A stretch of DNA of 64,000 nucleotides from Mixta calida (GTDB lineage Bacteria > Pseudomonadota > Gammaproteobacteria > Enterobacterales > Enterobacteriaceae), in assembly GCF_002953215.1 (NCBI RefSeq), contig NZ_CP026378.1, forward strand, positions 2,586,540 through 2,650,539, read 5' to 3'. The position numbers were made by a program, and so were the translations under genes. The notes below the pieces were generated by a model, which was given only the letters and a program-made list of their open reading frames with translations, was not told the origin of the DNA and did not search any database. Below, in pieces: positions 19,812-30,745 of the stretch (position 1 is its first letter; each line of letters begins with the position of its first letter).

Positions 19812-20375
19812 ATGAAACTTAATCCCACATCGACCGCCCTGGTGTTAATCGATTTGCAGGAGGGCATTTTGCCTTTCGCCGGCGGGCCGCACAGCGCTGA
19901 ACAGGTGGTGTCAGGCGCGGCGCAGCTGGCGGCGAAGTTCCGCGCCGTCAACGCGCCGGTGGTACTGGTGCGCGTGGGCTGGTCGCCCGATTTCGCCGAC
20001 GCGCCGAAACAGGAAGTGGACACCGCGCTGATGCACGGCGCGCTGCCGGATAACTGGTGGGATTACCCCACCGCGCTGGGCGTCGACTCAGGCGATCTGC
20101 ACGTGGTGAAACATCAGTGGGGCGCCTTTTACGGCACCGATCTGGAGCTGCAGCTGCGCCGTCGCGGCATCGATACTATCGTGCTGGGCGGCATTTCCAC
20201 CAATATTGGCGTAGAATCTACCGCGCGTAACGCCTGGGAGCTGGGCTTTAACCTGGTGATTGCTGAAGATATTTGCAGCGCGGGCAGCGTGGAGCAACAC
20301 AACAGCAGCCTGGAATGGATTTTCCCGCGCATCGCGAAAGTGCGTCGCGTCGAAGAGATTATCGCCGCGCTGTAA
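19812..20375 (+). CDS. yecD: Isochorismatase-family hydrolase YecD
   Basis: 187-residue cysteine hydrolase of the isochorismatase superfamily; the substrate of YecD is not established. The catalytic Asp is in [10 protein letters not shown] (residue about 14) and the Lys in [10 protein letters not shown]. At the position where catalytic members have Cys, the motif is [12 protein letters not shown] with Ser/Thr. It may therefore not be a classical cysteine hydrolase, a feature shared with isochorismatases. Followed 40 bp later by yecE, as in E. coli. Confidence 0.88.
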   Translation: MKLNPTSTALVLIDLQEGILPFAGGPHSAEQVVSGAAQLAAKFRAVNAPVVLVRVGWSPDFADAPKQEVDTALMHGALPDNWWDYPTALGVDSGDLHVVKHQWGAFYGTDLELQLRRRGIDTIVLGGISTNIGVESTARNAWELGFNLVIAEDICSAGSVEQHNSSLEWIFPRIAKVRRVEEIIAAL

Positions 20376-20415
20376 CCTCATTCGGACGGGTTCGCCCGTC
20401 CGCTACGGGAGCAAC

Positions 20416-21240
20416 ATGTCGACATTTCGTCTGGGATTGCCGCAGTGGCAACATCCCCACTGGAAACGTTACGGATTGGAAACGCTGGCCGACTATGCGC
20501 GCTACTTCAACTGCGTCGAGGGCAACACCACGCTCTACGCTCTGCCAAAGGCGGAGGTGGTGCTGCGCTGGCAGGCGATGACCCACGATGATTTCCGCTT
20601 CTGCTTTAAGTTTCCTGCCAGCATCACCCATCAGTCCGGCCTGCGCCACTGCGACGATCTGGTAGAGGAATTTTTCCGCACGCTCGATCCGCTCAGCCCG
20701 CGCATCGGCCAGTACTGGCTGCAAATGCCCGCCGCCTTTGGGCCTGATTCGCTGTCGGCGCTCTGGGCGTTTCTCGATAAGCTTCCCGCCGCTTTCCGTT
20801 ACGGGGTGGAAGTGCGTCATCCTGCTTTCTTCGCTAAAGGCGAGGCGGAACGCGCGCTAAACCGCGGGCTGCATCAGCGTGGGGTTAACCGCGTGATCCT
20901 CGACAGCCGTCCGGTGCATGCGTCCACCTCCACCAGCCCGGCGTCGCTGGACGCCAAATCTAAAAAGCCGAAGGTGCCGCCGCACGCCATCATGACCGCC
21001 AGCGATCCAATGGTGCGCTTTATCGGCAGTGATTCGCTGCGGGAGAATCAGGCCTGGTTTGAGGACTGGCTCAGCAAACTGCCGGGCTGGCAGGCAAACG
21101 GCACGCCCTGGCTGTTTCTGCATACGCCCGATATCGGCGAGGTGCTGGATCTGGTGCAGACGCTCTGGCCGCGTCTGCAACAGGCGTTGCCCCAGGTCGG
21201 CCCACCGCCCGACTGGCCGCAACAGAGCGCGCTGTTTTAA
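20416..21240 (+). CDS. yecE: DUF72 protein YecE
   Basis: 274 residues of the DUF72 TIM-barrel family of unknown activity. Begins MSTFRLGLPQWQHPHWK at the ATG at 20416 after GGGAGCA. The family motifs FNCVEGNTTLYALP and FCFKFP are visible. It keeps its backbone position between yecD and cmoA. Confidence 0.92.
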   Translation: MSTFRLGLPQWQHPHWKRYGLETLADYARYFNCVEGNTTLYALPKAEVVLRWQAMTHDDFRFCFKFPASITHQSGLRHCDDLVEEFFRTLDPLSPRIGQYWLQMPAAFGPDSLSALWAFLDKLPAAFRYGVEVRHPAFFAKGEAERALNRGLHQRGVNRVILDSRPVHASTSTSPASLDAKSKKPKVPPHAIMTASDPMVRFIGSDSLRENQAWFEDWLSKLPGWQANGTPWLFLHTPDIGEVLDLVQTLWPRLQQALPQVGPPPDWPQQSALF

Positions 21241-21294
21241 TCAGTAATGATGCAGCGCGCCGCGCTTTCTGACAAAATATGCGCCTTTCCGTAG

Positions 21295-23018
<1,724 letters not shown>

Positions 23019-23026
23019 TCTGACAA

Positions 23027-23049
23027 GGGCGCCCGACGGCGCCCTTTTT
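23027..23049 (+). terminator. cmoAB terminator
   Basis: GGGCGCC (23027-23033) / GGCGCCC (23038-23044), loop CGAC, followed by TTTTTG, 8 bp after the cmoB stop. Confidence 0.85.
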
Positions 23050-23051
23050 GA

Positions 23052-23672
23052 TCAACGCCGCGACAGCGCCAGCTTCGCCGCAAAGCCGATAAATACGCAG
23101 CCGGTCAGACGATCCATCGCTTTCATTACCGCCGGGCGCCGCAGCTTCTCGGCGAAATAGCGCGTCCCCATAATCAGCATCCCGCTCCACAGCAGGCCGA
23201 TCAGCGCGTGCGTAAAGGCCATCGCGCTGCTCCAGAGCGCCACCGACGCATTAGCGGGGATAAACTGCGGTAAAAACGATACGTAGAAAATTCCGACTTT
23301 CGGGTTAAGCAGATTGCCGAACAGTCCTTTAACGAACAGCGCCATCCAGCCCGGCGGCGTTTCCAGCGCCTGACTGCCAGGCAGCGCGCTGCGCGGACGC
23401 AGCAGCAGCCCGACGCCGAGCCAGAGTAGATACGCGGCGCCGGCCCATTTCAGCAGGTTATAGGCCGCCTCTGACGCCAGCAGCAACGCCCCCAGCCCGA
23501 AGCTGACCGCCACGCCCCAGACGAAACAGCCGCTGGAGACGCCCAGCGCCGAGGCGAAAGCCCGACAGCCGCCATGCGCCGCCGAGGTGCGCAGCACCAG
23601 CGCGGTGTCAAAACCGGGCGTCAGCGTCAGAATGACAATCGCGACCAGAAAAGCCAGCAGAGAAGAGATCAT
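23052..23672 (-). CDS. LysE/RhtB-family amino acid exporter
   Basis: 206-residue inner-membrane protein with about six hydrophobic helices, beginning LLAFLVAIVILTLTPGFDTALVLRT. The TPG segment after helix 1 is the LysE/RhtB signature, and KVGIFYVSFLPQF is the second conserved family segment. The substrate (threonine, homoserine, leucine or others) cannot be read from sequence. A good AAGGAA ribosome site precedes the ATG at 23672. Convergent with cmoB; not part of the E. coli order here. Confidence 0.85.
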   Translation of the reverse strand: MISSLLAFLVAIVILTLTPGFDTALVLRTSAAHGGCRAFASALGVSSGCFVWGVAVSFGLGALLLASEAAYNLLKWAGAAYLLWLGVGLLLRPRSALPGSQALETPPGWMALFVKGLFGNLLNPKVGIFYVSFLPQFIPANASVALWSSAMAFTHALIGLLWSGMLIMGTRYFAEKLRRPAVMKAMDRLTGCVFIGFAAKLALSRR

Positions 23673-23926
23673 AACGCGTTCCTTTTTGATGAAGCGGACT
23701 ATTCCTGACCTGACGACAGACGGCGCGGCATGCGTCGGTCGTCATCTAGTCATCGCGCCTCCTTGCAGAAACGCCCTGGCGTCAGGCCTGTGTTAAGCCG
23801 CCCAGTGTAAAATCATTGTAAACAAAATGAAATCCTTGCCTGCTGACCTCTGTTCTGCCGCAGGAGCGCGTTACGCTAACTTCCTCCGCAGCGGCTAAAC
23901 TTATCGCAGCGGCCGCAGGAGGAAGA

Positions 23927-24376
23927 ATGAGAGAATTTGATTATCAGCAGGACTTCAGCCAAATCGATTTTCGCCAGCATCCAGAGCTGTACCAGGTGGG
24001 ACGCGGCGAACAGGGCGTGCTGCTCGTCGAGCCTTATAAATCGGAAATTTTGCCGCACTGGCGTTTTCGTACCCCGGCCATCGCCCGCGAATCGGCGGAG
24101 AAAATTATGGCGCTGTTTGAGGAATACCGACAGCAGGATGATTTCGTCGGCATGGATATGGCGCGCAAGTTTATTCAGATGGGCTTTACCCGCGCGCGTC
24201 GCTACGCCAATCATCCCGGCGGCAAAAAATATGATGCCCAGCGTCAGGTGCTGCCGCAGCAGCTTGACCCGGAAAAGGTGGAATCGGCAACGATCTTCAA
24301 GGCGTACTGGGATAAAATCCGCGCAGACGCCGATTATCTGCGGCGTAAAAAAGCCCATCAGCAGCGCTATGGCTAA
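23927..24376 (+). CDS. DUF4385 family protein
   Basis: 149-residue soluble, strongly charged protein that I recognise as DUF4385, a family without known function shared by diverse bacteria and some phages. Segments FDYQQDFSQIDFR, MDMARKFIQMGFTRARRYANHPGG and IFKAYWDKIRADADY look like the conserved core. A very strong GGAGGAAGA ribosome site precedes the ATG. Lies alone between the LysE gene (divergent) and gldA. Confidence 0.7.
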   Translation: MREFDYQQDFSQIDFRQHPELYQVGRGEQGVLLVEPYKSEILPHWRFRTPAIARESAEKIMALFEEYRQQDDFVGMDMARKFIQMGFTRARRYANHPGGKKYDAQRQVLPQQLDPEKVESATIFKAYWDKIRADADYLRRKKAHQQRYG

Positions 24377-24486
24377 CCGCCCTGCGCAAGAATTTGCCTT
24401 TTCCCCACGGATCATCAAGCCAGCCCGCAGAAACCTGCCAGGCTTTAAGCCATCACGTAAAACCCGTAGCTTAAAGGAGAGCTGGT

Positions 24487-25584
24487 ATGAGTAAGTTTGT
24501 TTTTTCCTCACCGCGAAAATATGTTCAGGGCGCCGGCGTGCTGGCCGAACTGGGCACGTACCTGAAAGAACTGGGTGACAGCGCCTTCCTGATCGCCGAT
24601 GAGGTGGTCTGGGGGTTAGTCGGCGAGCAGGTGCAGAATACGCTGCGGCAGGCCAACGTTCAGCAGCGCTACGAGAAGTTTAACGGCGAGGCCTCCGGCA
24701 ATGAAATCAGCCGTCTGGCAAGCGTCGCTCAGGAAAGCGGCTCCGCCGTGGTGGTGGGTCTGGGCGGCGGTAAAACGCTGGATACGGCAAAAGCGGTCGC
24801 CGACGAGCTGCATGCGCCAGTGGTGATTGTGCCCACCGCCGCCTCAACCGATGCGCCCTGCAGCGCGCTGTCGGTGATCTATTCCGACAGCGGCGTGTTT
24901 GAAAGCTACCGTTTTTATAGCAAAAACCCCGATCTGGTGCTGGTGGATACCTGGGTCTGCGCGCAGGCGCCGGTGCGTCTGTTCGCCTCTGGCATCGCCG
25001 ATGGTCTGGCGACCTATGTCGAGGCGCAGGCGGTGCTGCGCTCTCACGGCAAATCGATGGTGAACGGCGATCCGACGATTGCCGGCATGGCCATCGCCCG
25101 CGCCTGCGAAGAGACGCTGCTCACCTGGGGCTACAGCGCCTGGACCGCCGTGGCGCAAAAGCGCGTGACGCCAGCGGTGGAAGCTGTGGTGGAAGCGAAC
25201 ACGCTGCTTTCCGGCCTGGGGTTTGAAAACGCCGGGCTGGCGGGCGCGCATGCCATCCACAATGGCTTTACCGCTATTGAAGGGGACATTCATCACCTCA
25301 CCCACGGCGAAAAAGTCGCCTATGGCACCCTGACGCAGATGGTGCTGGAACAGCGGCCCGATGAGGAGATCGCACGTTATATCCGCTTTTACCGCGCCAT
25401 TAATATGCCGACCACGCTGGAAGAGATGCACCTGGAAAACGAAAGCTGGGAGAATCTGGTGAAGGTGGGCGCGCTGGCCAATAGCGAAGGGGATACGTTG
25501 AAAAACCTGAATCCTGGCCTGACGCCGGAAGCGGTGGCGAACGCCATTCTGGCGGTAGACGCGTTTAGCAAAACGGTGAAATAA
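24487..25584 (+). CDS. gldA: Glycerol dehydrogenase-type iron/zinc alcohol dehydrogenase
   Basis: NAD-dependent oxidation of glycerol to dihydroxyacetone, or the reverse, in the type III (iron-containing family) alcohol dehydrogenases. 365 residues (E. coli GldA 367). NAD loop GLGGGKTLDTAKA near residue 94 and the TAASTDAPCSALSV motif. Metal ligands are in GIADGLATY (Asp) and in AHAIHNG and HGEKVAYG (His). Clear GGAG ribosome site. Position next to cmoB differs from E. coli, suggesting local rearrangement. Substrate preference is inferred from similarity. Confidence 0.85.
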   Translation: MSKFVFSSPRKYVQGAGVLAELGTYLKELGDSAFLIADEVVWGLVGEQVQNTLRQANVQQRYEKFNGEASGNEISRLASVAQESGSAVVVGLGGGKTLDTAKAVADELHAPVVIVPTAASTDAPCSALSVIYSDSGVFESYRFYSKNPDLVLVDTWVCAQAPVRLFASGIADGLATYVEAQAVLRSHGKSMVNGDPTIAGMAIARACEETLLTWGYSAWTAVAQKRVTPAVEAVVEANTLLSGLGFENAGLAGAHAIHNGFTAIEGDIHHLTHGEKVAYGTLTQMVLEQRPDEEIARYIRFYRAINMPTTLEEMHLENESWENLVKVGALANSEGDTLKNLNPGLTPEAVANAILAVDAFSKTVK

Positions 25585-25588
25585 TGTT

Positions 25589-25608
25589 CAGGCGCCTGCG
25601 GGCGCCTG
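25589..25608. terminator. Convergent hairpin after gldA
   Basis: CAGGCGCC / GGCGCCTG with loop TGCG, directly between the convergent stops of gldA and the downstream minus-strand gene. Only a weak T-rich tail follows, so termination is probable rather than certain. Confidence 0.55.
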
Positions 25609-26460
25609 TTACTCCGTTTTCGCCGCACTGTCCCAGTATTCAAATCGGTAGGCGGTGCTGAGCTGGCGCTGTACCGTTTCCTTACCGTCGGTTTCCGTTT
25701 CTTGCGAATAGCTGAGCGTGCAGTTTCCCACGTCATCCCAGCTTTGACACTCATCCAGCGTCACCGTCGTGCCGTTGCGGTTGTTGCTTACCGCGCGCAG
25801 ACCTGATTCGCGCTGCTGTTTATCATAGCTGTAACTTTCTTTTCCCTGCTCCGAACTGCTGCCCAGCAGCAGGCCTTCCGGGCTCCAACGGTAGTGATAT
25901 TCGCCGTTGGTCAGCGCGTCCGAACCGCGCGATACGCTGCTGCTCAGGCGCAGGTGTTTATCATACTGGTAGGTGGTTTCCGTGAAGCCTTTATTGCCCA
26001 TCAGGATAAAGCTGTCGCTGGCGCTGATGATATTGCCTTTTTCTCCCACCATATAGCTGATAACGCCCTGCTTATTATTTACCTCTACCAGCGCATTCTC
26101 CTTCCTTACGCTAACAGAGATCTGGTATTGCGCCAGCCAGCCATGACTGACGCGCGCTACATGCTGCTCCATCGCCAGCACCACGTTCCGATCGTCTTTG
26201 TCGTAGCTGATATCGGCAACGGTAAGCTGGCCGCAGCGGTTAAACTGCCCCAGCACGCGCTTTTGCGAATTGACGTTTTTACCGAATTCTCCCATCACGA
26301 CCTGCTTAATCTGCCCTTTCGCCGTGCCGCCTAATAAGATCACGCTGTTGCTGTTATTGATCGCATCGCCGACGCGACGGCAGGTTTCTGCCGCCAGCGC
26401 CGCGCCGCTGCTCCACAAGCCAGCCGCGCCGATCAGTAACAGCAAATATCCAGGCTTCAT
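25609..26460 (-). CDS. Exported protein, weakly YnfC-like (UPF0257)
   Basis: About 283 residues from the second of two tandem ATG codons (26463, 26460), preceded by GAGAAGAG. An N-terminal signal peptide (LLLLIGAAGLWSSGAALA, cleavage probably before AET) sends it to the periplasm; no lipobox Cys is seen. The C-terminal part (CQSWDDVGNCTLSY...) shares spacing of two cysteines and a Y/F-rich, RHS-like YDKQ/YDKH pattern with YnfC. YnfC itself is a lipoprotein, so the link is tentative. It follows the beta-helix genes on the same strand but is separated by a hairpin. Confidence 0.5.
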   Translation of the reverse strand: MKPGYLLLLIGAAGLWSSGAALAAETCRRVGDAINNSNSVILLGGTAKGQIKQVVMGEFGKNVNSQKRVLGQFNRCGQLTVADISYDKDDRNVVLAMEQHVARVSHGWLAQYQISVSVRKENALVEVNNKQGVISYMVGEKGNIISASDSFILMGNKGFTETTYQYDKHLRLSSSVSRGSDALTNGEYHYRWSPEGLLLGSSSEQGKESYSYDKQQRESGLRAVSNNRNGTTVTLDECQSWDDVGNCTLSYSQETETDGKETVQRQLSTAYRFEYWDSAAKTE

Positions 26461-26496
26461 CATCTCTTCTCGTGAAAATATATCGGCACACGACAT

Positions 26497-26527
26497 AAAT
26501 CGGCCTTCCGACAGAAGCGGAAGGCCG
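26497..26527 (-). terminator. Hairpin after second beta-helix gene
   Basis: CGGCCTTCCG (26501-26510) / CGGAAGGCCG (26518-26527), 10-bp stem. On the minus strand it is followed by the weak T-rich ATTTATG. Its CCTTCC/GGAAGG core is shared with the terminator after the first beta-helix gene. Confidence 0.6.
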
Positions 26528-26533
26528 CTGGCG

Positions 26534-28234
26534 TCAGGCAGGGGTTACCGAACCGGTAGTTTCCAGAGCAGCCCAGGGCGCGGTCGCCGAACTGCCTGTG
26601 GCATAATAATAGCGTAGCTGTTTATTCGCGTCATAGCCCAGCACCATTTTTCCGGTCACCTTGCCGGTGGTATTAATGGCACCGTCCCTGGCCGCCAGCT
26701 GCGCCTGCGAGTAGATGAAGCCGCTGTTGATGCCGACGTTATCGTTAACCAGCCAGGCGATATTCGGCACATCGCCCGCTTCCCTGGCAACGGGGCTGCT
26801 GGTGCCTTCCCTGGCGCTGTAGCGCAGACCCAGCAGAACATCAGTGTTCATGTTGTAGCAGTCATTTAGTACAAACTTTTCTTTGATATCCTGAAGGTCA
26901 ACGGCGAGTTTTGCCGCTCTCAGACCGCTATTCGCGATATGCACATTGGCCAGCTCGATCAAATGGATAGCAATGTTATTGGCGCCAACGTCGATAATGC
27001 AGTTGTTTATCGACAGGTTCCCTCCCAGAGTGCCGCTCGGCTTATTAAACAGAATGCCGGTAGCCGTGCCGTTGCCAACAAAGCGGCAGCTGGTAAGCAG
27101 CAGATTGTTGTGCTCCGCCGCGCCCGATCTAATCTGCATGCCGAAGCCTTCGGCATAGCAATTGTTGAGATGCAAATCCTCCGCCGGTACCAGATCAAAA
27201 GCGGTATTGGTTTCCAGTCCGCGGTTCTGCATCGAAACCTGCAGCGTGAGTTTATGGTCGCCCTGCACGGTGGAGGAGCGCGTCAGCACCACCCCGGCGC
27301 CGGCTGATTTCTCATCCATCAGCACCATCGAGCGGATATTGACGTGCTTTGACCAATTTTGTATGCAAATAGCGCCGCGTATCGGATGCCACTGCTCCTC
27401 GCCGTTTTTGATATCGGCGGTGCGGGTATATTTGATGGTATTTTCCACCAGCACGTTGGAACACATAATATAAGCTTCACCCCACCAGGTCGCGCCGCCA
27501 ATTGAGATGTTGCCGATCGAAACGCCGTTGGTGATGCCCTCAAAGGCGAAATGGCGCCGAAAGGGTCCCCAGGCGAGATTATTGGTCATAATGGTGTGCT
27601 GGGCATCAAACTCCGGTCGTCCATCATTGTTGGTAACCGGCGCTTCAGCATGGAAAGCCAGGCGCCCGTCGGTGCCCTCTTTGCAGGAGGCGTAGTTGCC
27701 GTCGATCACCGTTCCCGATCCCCAGATGCTGACCGCATCGCCGCGATCCTCCAGGCCGACGCCCAGACAGTCGAAAAAGTTATTTTCCAGAATACGCGAA
27801 CCGTGAGCGCGATAGTTTGAACCGGCAATCACCGCATTGACCTGATTCACCATGGTGCAGCCTTGTATAAGGCAAAAGTCGGCCTGAATATCGATGGTTC
27901 CCTGACGGCCGCCGCCTTTATTGCTGGCAAGGTTGCTTTGTAACAGCAGAGGATTGGTTGAGTGCAGATTTAATATTTTACAGTTGGGATGTTTTAAAAC
28001 GATCATCGAATGCGTTTTCATCTTCTCCCCAATCGGCCTGATCTCTCCGGTTTCCGTACCCTCAATAACCTGCCCTTCGAAAGAGGTTTTAACCTGATCG
28101 GAAAGGTTTATTACCGTATCGATAATAATATGCGTCGCCTGTTGAAGTAATGCCTGTAACGCTTTCGTATTGTCGGTTTTATAATCTGTTGCCGTTGTAA
28201 CCCTGATATTGAGCGATGATGTGAAGACTGGCAT
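26534..28234 (-). CDS. Right-handed beta-helix (tailspike/depolymerase-like) protein, copy 2
   Basis: About 566 residues from the ATG at 28234 (AGAGGATTGCT upstream). No signal peptide. Near the start is the DYKTDNTKALQALLQ segment typical of the entry helix of phage tailspikes and pectate-lyase-superfamily proteins. A repeat-rich region follows with many short N-x-x-I/V strand repeats (EGCTM-, ENNFFDC-, DGNYASC-type rungs) characteristic of a parallel beta-helix. The C-terminus GKVTGKMVLGYDANKQL-YYYATG resembles the end domain of tail fibres. Probable role: polysaccharide binding or cleavage. It is a paralogue of the neighbouring gene, clearly identical over more than half of the residues, with the middle third most conserved. 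Substrate unknown. Confidence 0.75.
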   Translation of the reverse strand: MPVFTSSLNIRVTTATDYKTDNTKALQALLQQATHIIIDTVINLSDQVKTSFEGQVIEGTETGEIRPIGEKMKTHSMIVLKHPNCKILNLHSTNPLLLQSNLASNKGGGRQGTIDIQADFCLIQGCTMVNQVNAVIAGSNYRAHGSRILENNFFDCLGVGLEDRGDAVSIWGSGTVIDGNYASCKEGTDGRLAFHAEAPVTNNDGRPEFDAQHTIMTNNLAWGPFRRHFAFEGITNGVSIGNISIGGATWWGEAYIMCSNVLVENTIKYTRTADIKNGEEQWHPIRGAICIQNWSKHVNIRSMVLMDEKSAGAGVVLTRSSTVQGDHKLTLQVSMQNRGLETNTAFDLVPAEDLHLNNCYAEGFGMQIRSGAAEHNNLLLTSCRFVGNGTATGILFNKPSGTLGGNLSINNCIIDVGANNIAIHLIELANVHIANSGLRAAKLAVDLQDIKEKFVLNDCYNMNTDVLLGLRYSAREGTSSPVAREAGDVPNIAWLVNDNVGINSGFIYSQAQLAARDGAINTTGKVTGKMVLGYDANKQLRYYYATGSSATAPWAALETTGSVTPA

Positions 28235-28613
28235 AGCAATCCTCTCTATTTCATAAAATAAATGGACCTGTCCTTTACCTGGTGCGCTCCAGCTTGCTCG
28301 CTCAGAGTAGTGAAATAGTTTCATATGTAAAATATTACATTATTAATTTTCACAGGCTTGTCTTAAAACCTGGCCATTCATTACTTGACTACCGTTGTGA
28401 GTTAATCGGGGTATTCTGAAAGTGAATATTGTCTAAAAGAAATTGCATTTTAATTTCAATTAAATAAACAGAGGCGTCATATCAATCGCGGCAGTAATAT
28501 TAATGGCGCCAACAGCGGAAGATGGATCTTATCGCGCGGAGCATAAATGCAAATATGGCCTTTACAGGCATCAATCTGGAGGAGTTACAAATATTAAAAA
28601 AACTAATAAAAAA
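28235..28613. other. Intergenic region between the two beta-helix genes
   Basis: About 380 bp, AT-rich. On the minus strand it holds the space for a separate promoter of copy 2, since copy 1 is followed by a strong terminator. TTGAAA with TAGACA 18 bp downstream (minus strand, near 28425-28455) is a weak candidate. No further gene seen. Confidence 0.4.
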
Positions 28614-28638
28614 GACCTTCCGGCCAGGCCGGAAGGTC
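28608..28638 (-). terminator. Strong terminator after first beta-helix gene
   Basis: GACCTTCCGG (28614-28623) / CCGGAAGGTC (28629-28638), 10-bp perfect stem with 5-nt loop, then TTTTTT on the minus strand. Confidence 0.85.
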
Positions 28639-28644
28639 ATACGG

Positions 28645-30336
28645 TTACGCTGGCGTAATGGTTTCGCTATTGTCGAAAGATACCCAGGCCCCCTTGGTAT
28701 CAGGCGCAGTTGCGTAGTAGTAACGCAGCTTTTTATCAGCGCCATAGCCCAGCACAATTTTACCCATCGCCTTGCCCACGGTATTCACCGTTGACGCGGC
28801 CGACTTCAGTTGATCCTGCGAGTAAACGAAGCCGCAGGTAATGCCGTCGTTCTCGTTAAACAGCCATTCAATATCGGGCACGTCGCCTCCAGAAGTGACC
28901 ACCGGCGCTCCTCCTGTGGTGCTGGTTTTGGTATAGCGCAGGGTCAGCGGCACGGCGGAGTTCAGGTTATAACAGTTACTCATAACAAATTTCTCGCCAA
29001 TATTCTGCATGCCGACGGCGAATTTTGCTGCAGAATAGCCGGTACTGGTAATATGCACCTTCGCCAGGTTAAACAGGTTCATGGCAAAGTTATTTGTGCC
29101 TACATCAATAATGCTGTGGTTAATAGAAAGCGTACCGCCACTACCGCCCTGAATAAGGATGCCGGTAGCCGATCCATTACTGATTAAACGGCAGCCGGTT
29201 AACAGCACGGTATTATAATCGCTGGTCGTTCCTTTCAACAACGCGGAGAAGCCTTCGGCATAGCAGTTAACCAGATGCAGATCTTCCGCCGGCACTAAAT
29301 TAAAAGCGTTATTTTTCGGGTCGCCTTTATTCAGCATAGAGAGCTGCAACGTCAATTTATGTTCGCCTTTCACCGTTGAGGATCGATCCAGAATAAAACC
29401 ATCCCCCACAGAACCTTCGTCCATTACCACCGTTGAGCGAATATTAACGTTGTATGACCAGTTCTGAACACAAATGGCTCCCCGCTTCGGCGCCCAGTTC
29501 GCCCCCTGTGTATCAACCGGCGTACGGGTATATTTGATGGTGTTTTCCACCACCACGTTGGTACACATAATATAGGCTTCACCCCACCAGGTCGCGCCGC
29601 CGATAGAAACGTTGCCAATCGAACTGCCGTTGGTGATGCCTTCCATCACAAAGTGACGACGGAACGGACCATAAGCCAGGTTATTCGCCATGATGGTGTG
29701 CTGCGCGTCAAACTGCGCACGCCCGCTGTTTGAGGTGACCGGCGCTTCAGCATGAAACGCGATGCGTCCGTCGGTGCCTTCTTTACAGGAGGCGTAGTTA
29801 TTGGCAATTACCGTACCCGATCCCCAGATGCTGACCGCATCGCCGCGCTCTTCCAGCCCGACGCCAATACAATCAAGGAAGTTATTGCCAATAATACGCG
29901 AACCGTGAGCGCGCTGAATGGAGCCAGCGATTACCGCGTTTACCTGGTTAATCATGGTACAGCCTTCAATAACGCAGAAGTCCGCCTGAATATCTACCGT
30001 CCCCTGACGGCCGCCGCCGTTATCGCCGCTGGCGTTACTTTGCAGCAGTAACGGGTTGGTTGATTTCAGGTTACGCAGCCGACAGCGCTTGTGCTTCAAC
30101 GCGATCATTGATCGAATACTCATATTCGTGCCGATCGGCCGAATTTCGCCCGTTTCGGTACCTTCGATAATCTGCCCTTCAAAGGCAGTTTTAACCTGCG
30201 CAGATAAATTAATAATGGTGTCGACGATAACATATCGTTCCTTATTAAGTAGCGCCTGAAAAGCAGCGGTATTATCAGTGGTATAATCCGTTGCGCTATT
30301 TGCGGCGATGTTTTGAGAAGATGTAGTTAAAGACAT
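28645..30336 (-). CDS. Right-handed beta-helix (tailspike/depolymerase-like) protein, copy 1
   Basis: 563 residues, ATG at 30336 after CTGGAGG. Same architecture as copy 2: short N-terminus without signal peptide, DYTTDNTAAFQALL entry helix, and a large parallel beta-helix with the conserved core GRQGTVDIQADFCVIEGC...GDAVSIWGSG...GGATWWGEAYIMC. The C-terminal domain is GKAMGKIVLGYGADKKL-YYYAT. Differences between copies concentrate in the N-terminal 100 and the last 200 residues, as expected if substrate or oligomerisation regions diverge after duplication. It lies downstream of lysozyme and holin on the same strand. A phage adhesin/depolymerase origin is likely; no tail assembly gene is nearby to carry it. 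Confidence 0.78.
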   Translation of the reverse strand: MSLTTSSQNIAANSATDYTTDNTAAFQALLNKERYVIVDTIINLSAQVKTAFEGQIIEGTETGEIRPIGTNMSIRSMIALKHKRCRLRNLKSTNPLLLQSNASGDNGGGRQGTVDIQADFCVIEGCTMINQVNAVIAGSIQRAHGSRIIGNNFLDCIGVGLEERGDAVSIWGSGTVIANNYASCKEGTDGRIAFHAEAPVTSNSGRAQFDAQHTIMANNLAYGPFRRHFVMEGITNGSSIGNVSIGGATWWGEAYIMCTNVVVENTIKYTRTPVDTQGANWAPKRGAICVQNWSYNVNIRSTVVMDEGSVGDGFILDRSSTVKGEHKLTLQLSMLNKGDPKNNAFNLVPAEDLHLVNCYAEGFSALLKGTTSDYNTVLLTGCRLISNGSATGILIQGGSGGTLSINHSIIDVGTNNFAMNLFNLAKVHITSTGYSAAKFAVGMQNIGEKFVMSNCYNLNSAVPLTLRYTKTSTTGGAPVVTSGGDVPDIEWLFNENDGITCGFVYSQDQLKSAASTVNTVGKAMGKIVLGYGADKKLRYYYATAPDTKGAWVSFDNSETITPA

Positions 30337-30475
30337 AAAAACCTCCAGAATAAATGATTTGATAAGTTTATTTTTTACTTACGGATATATTCACACTACG
30401 AACGACCTAAATTCAGGTTGCGGAATTCCCTTTCCGCTTGTATTACGGAAATTATATTTTTGCCGTTTTTATTAT

Positions 30476-30745
30476 TTAGCCCTGGTGTCTGTCTATCGTG
30501 TCGTCACCTTGTGACACTGTCTGCCCTCCTTCTGGCGCTTTTTGTCGGGTAATACGTGAAAGCATGCCCAGCACCATCACGATGAAAGAGGCAATTTGCA
30601 GCCAGTGCGACGGGATTAATGTCTTCCATTCCGGCGGCATTTCTAACCAGATGGTAGGTAACAGACCCAGCAACACCAGCGCTTTCGTAGAATGCCAGCG
30701 CCACCAGTCCCGCCAATCCCTAACCAGCTTTAGTTTCATTGTCAT
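30476..30745 (-). CDS. Small two-helix holin-like membrane protein
   Basis: 89 residues with two hydrophobic segments (ALVLLGLLPTIWL at about 28-40 and LQIASFIVMVLGML at about 49-62). An N-terminal basic/Trp-rich stretch (KLVRDWRDWWRW) and a polar C-terminal tail complete it. This is the layout of class II phage holins that release endolysin through the inner membrane. The ATG overlaps the lysozyme stop (ATGA), so translation is coupled, the usual pairing of a lysis cassette. Which of the two acts as timer is unknown; no spanin genes were seen. Confidence 0.7.
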   Translation of the reverse strand: MTMKLKLVRDWRDWWRWHSTKALVLLGLLPTIWLEMPPEWKTLIPSHWLQIASFIVMVLGMLSRITRQKAPEGGQTVSQGDDTIDRHQG

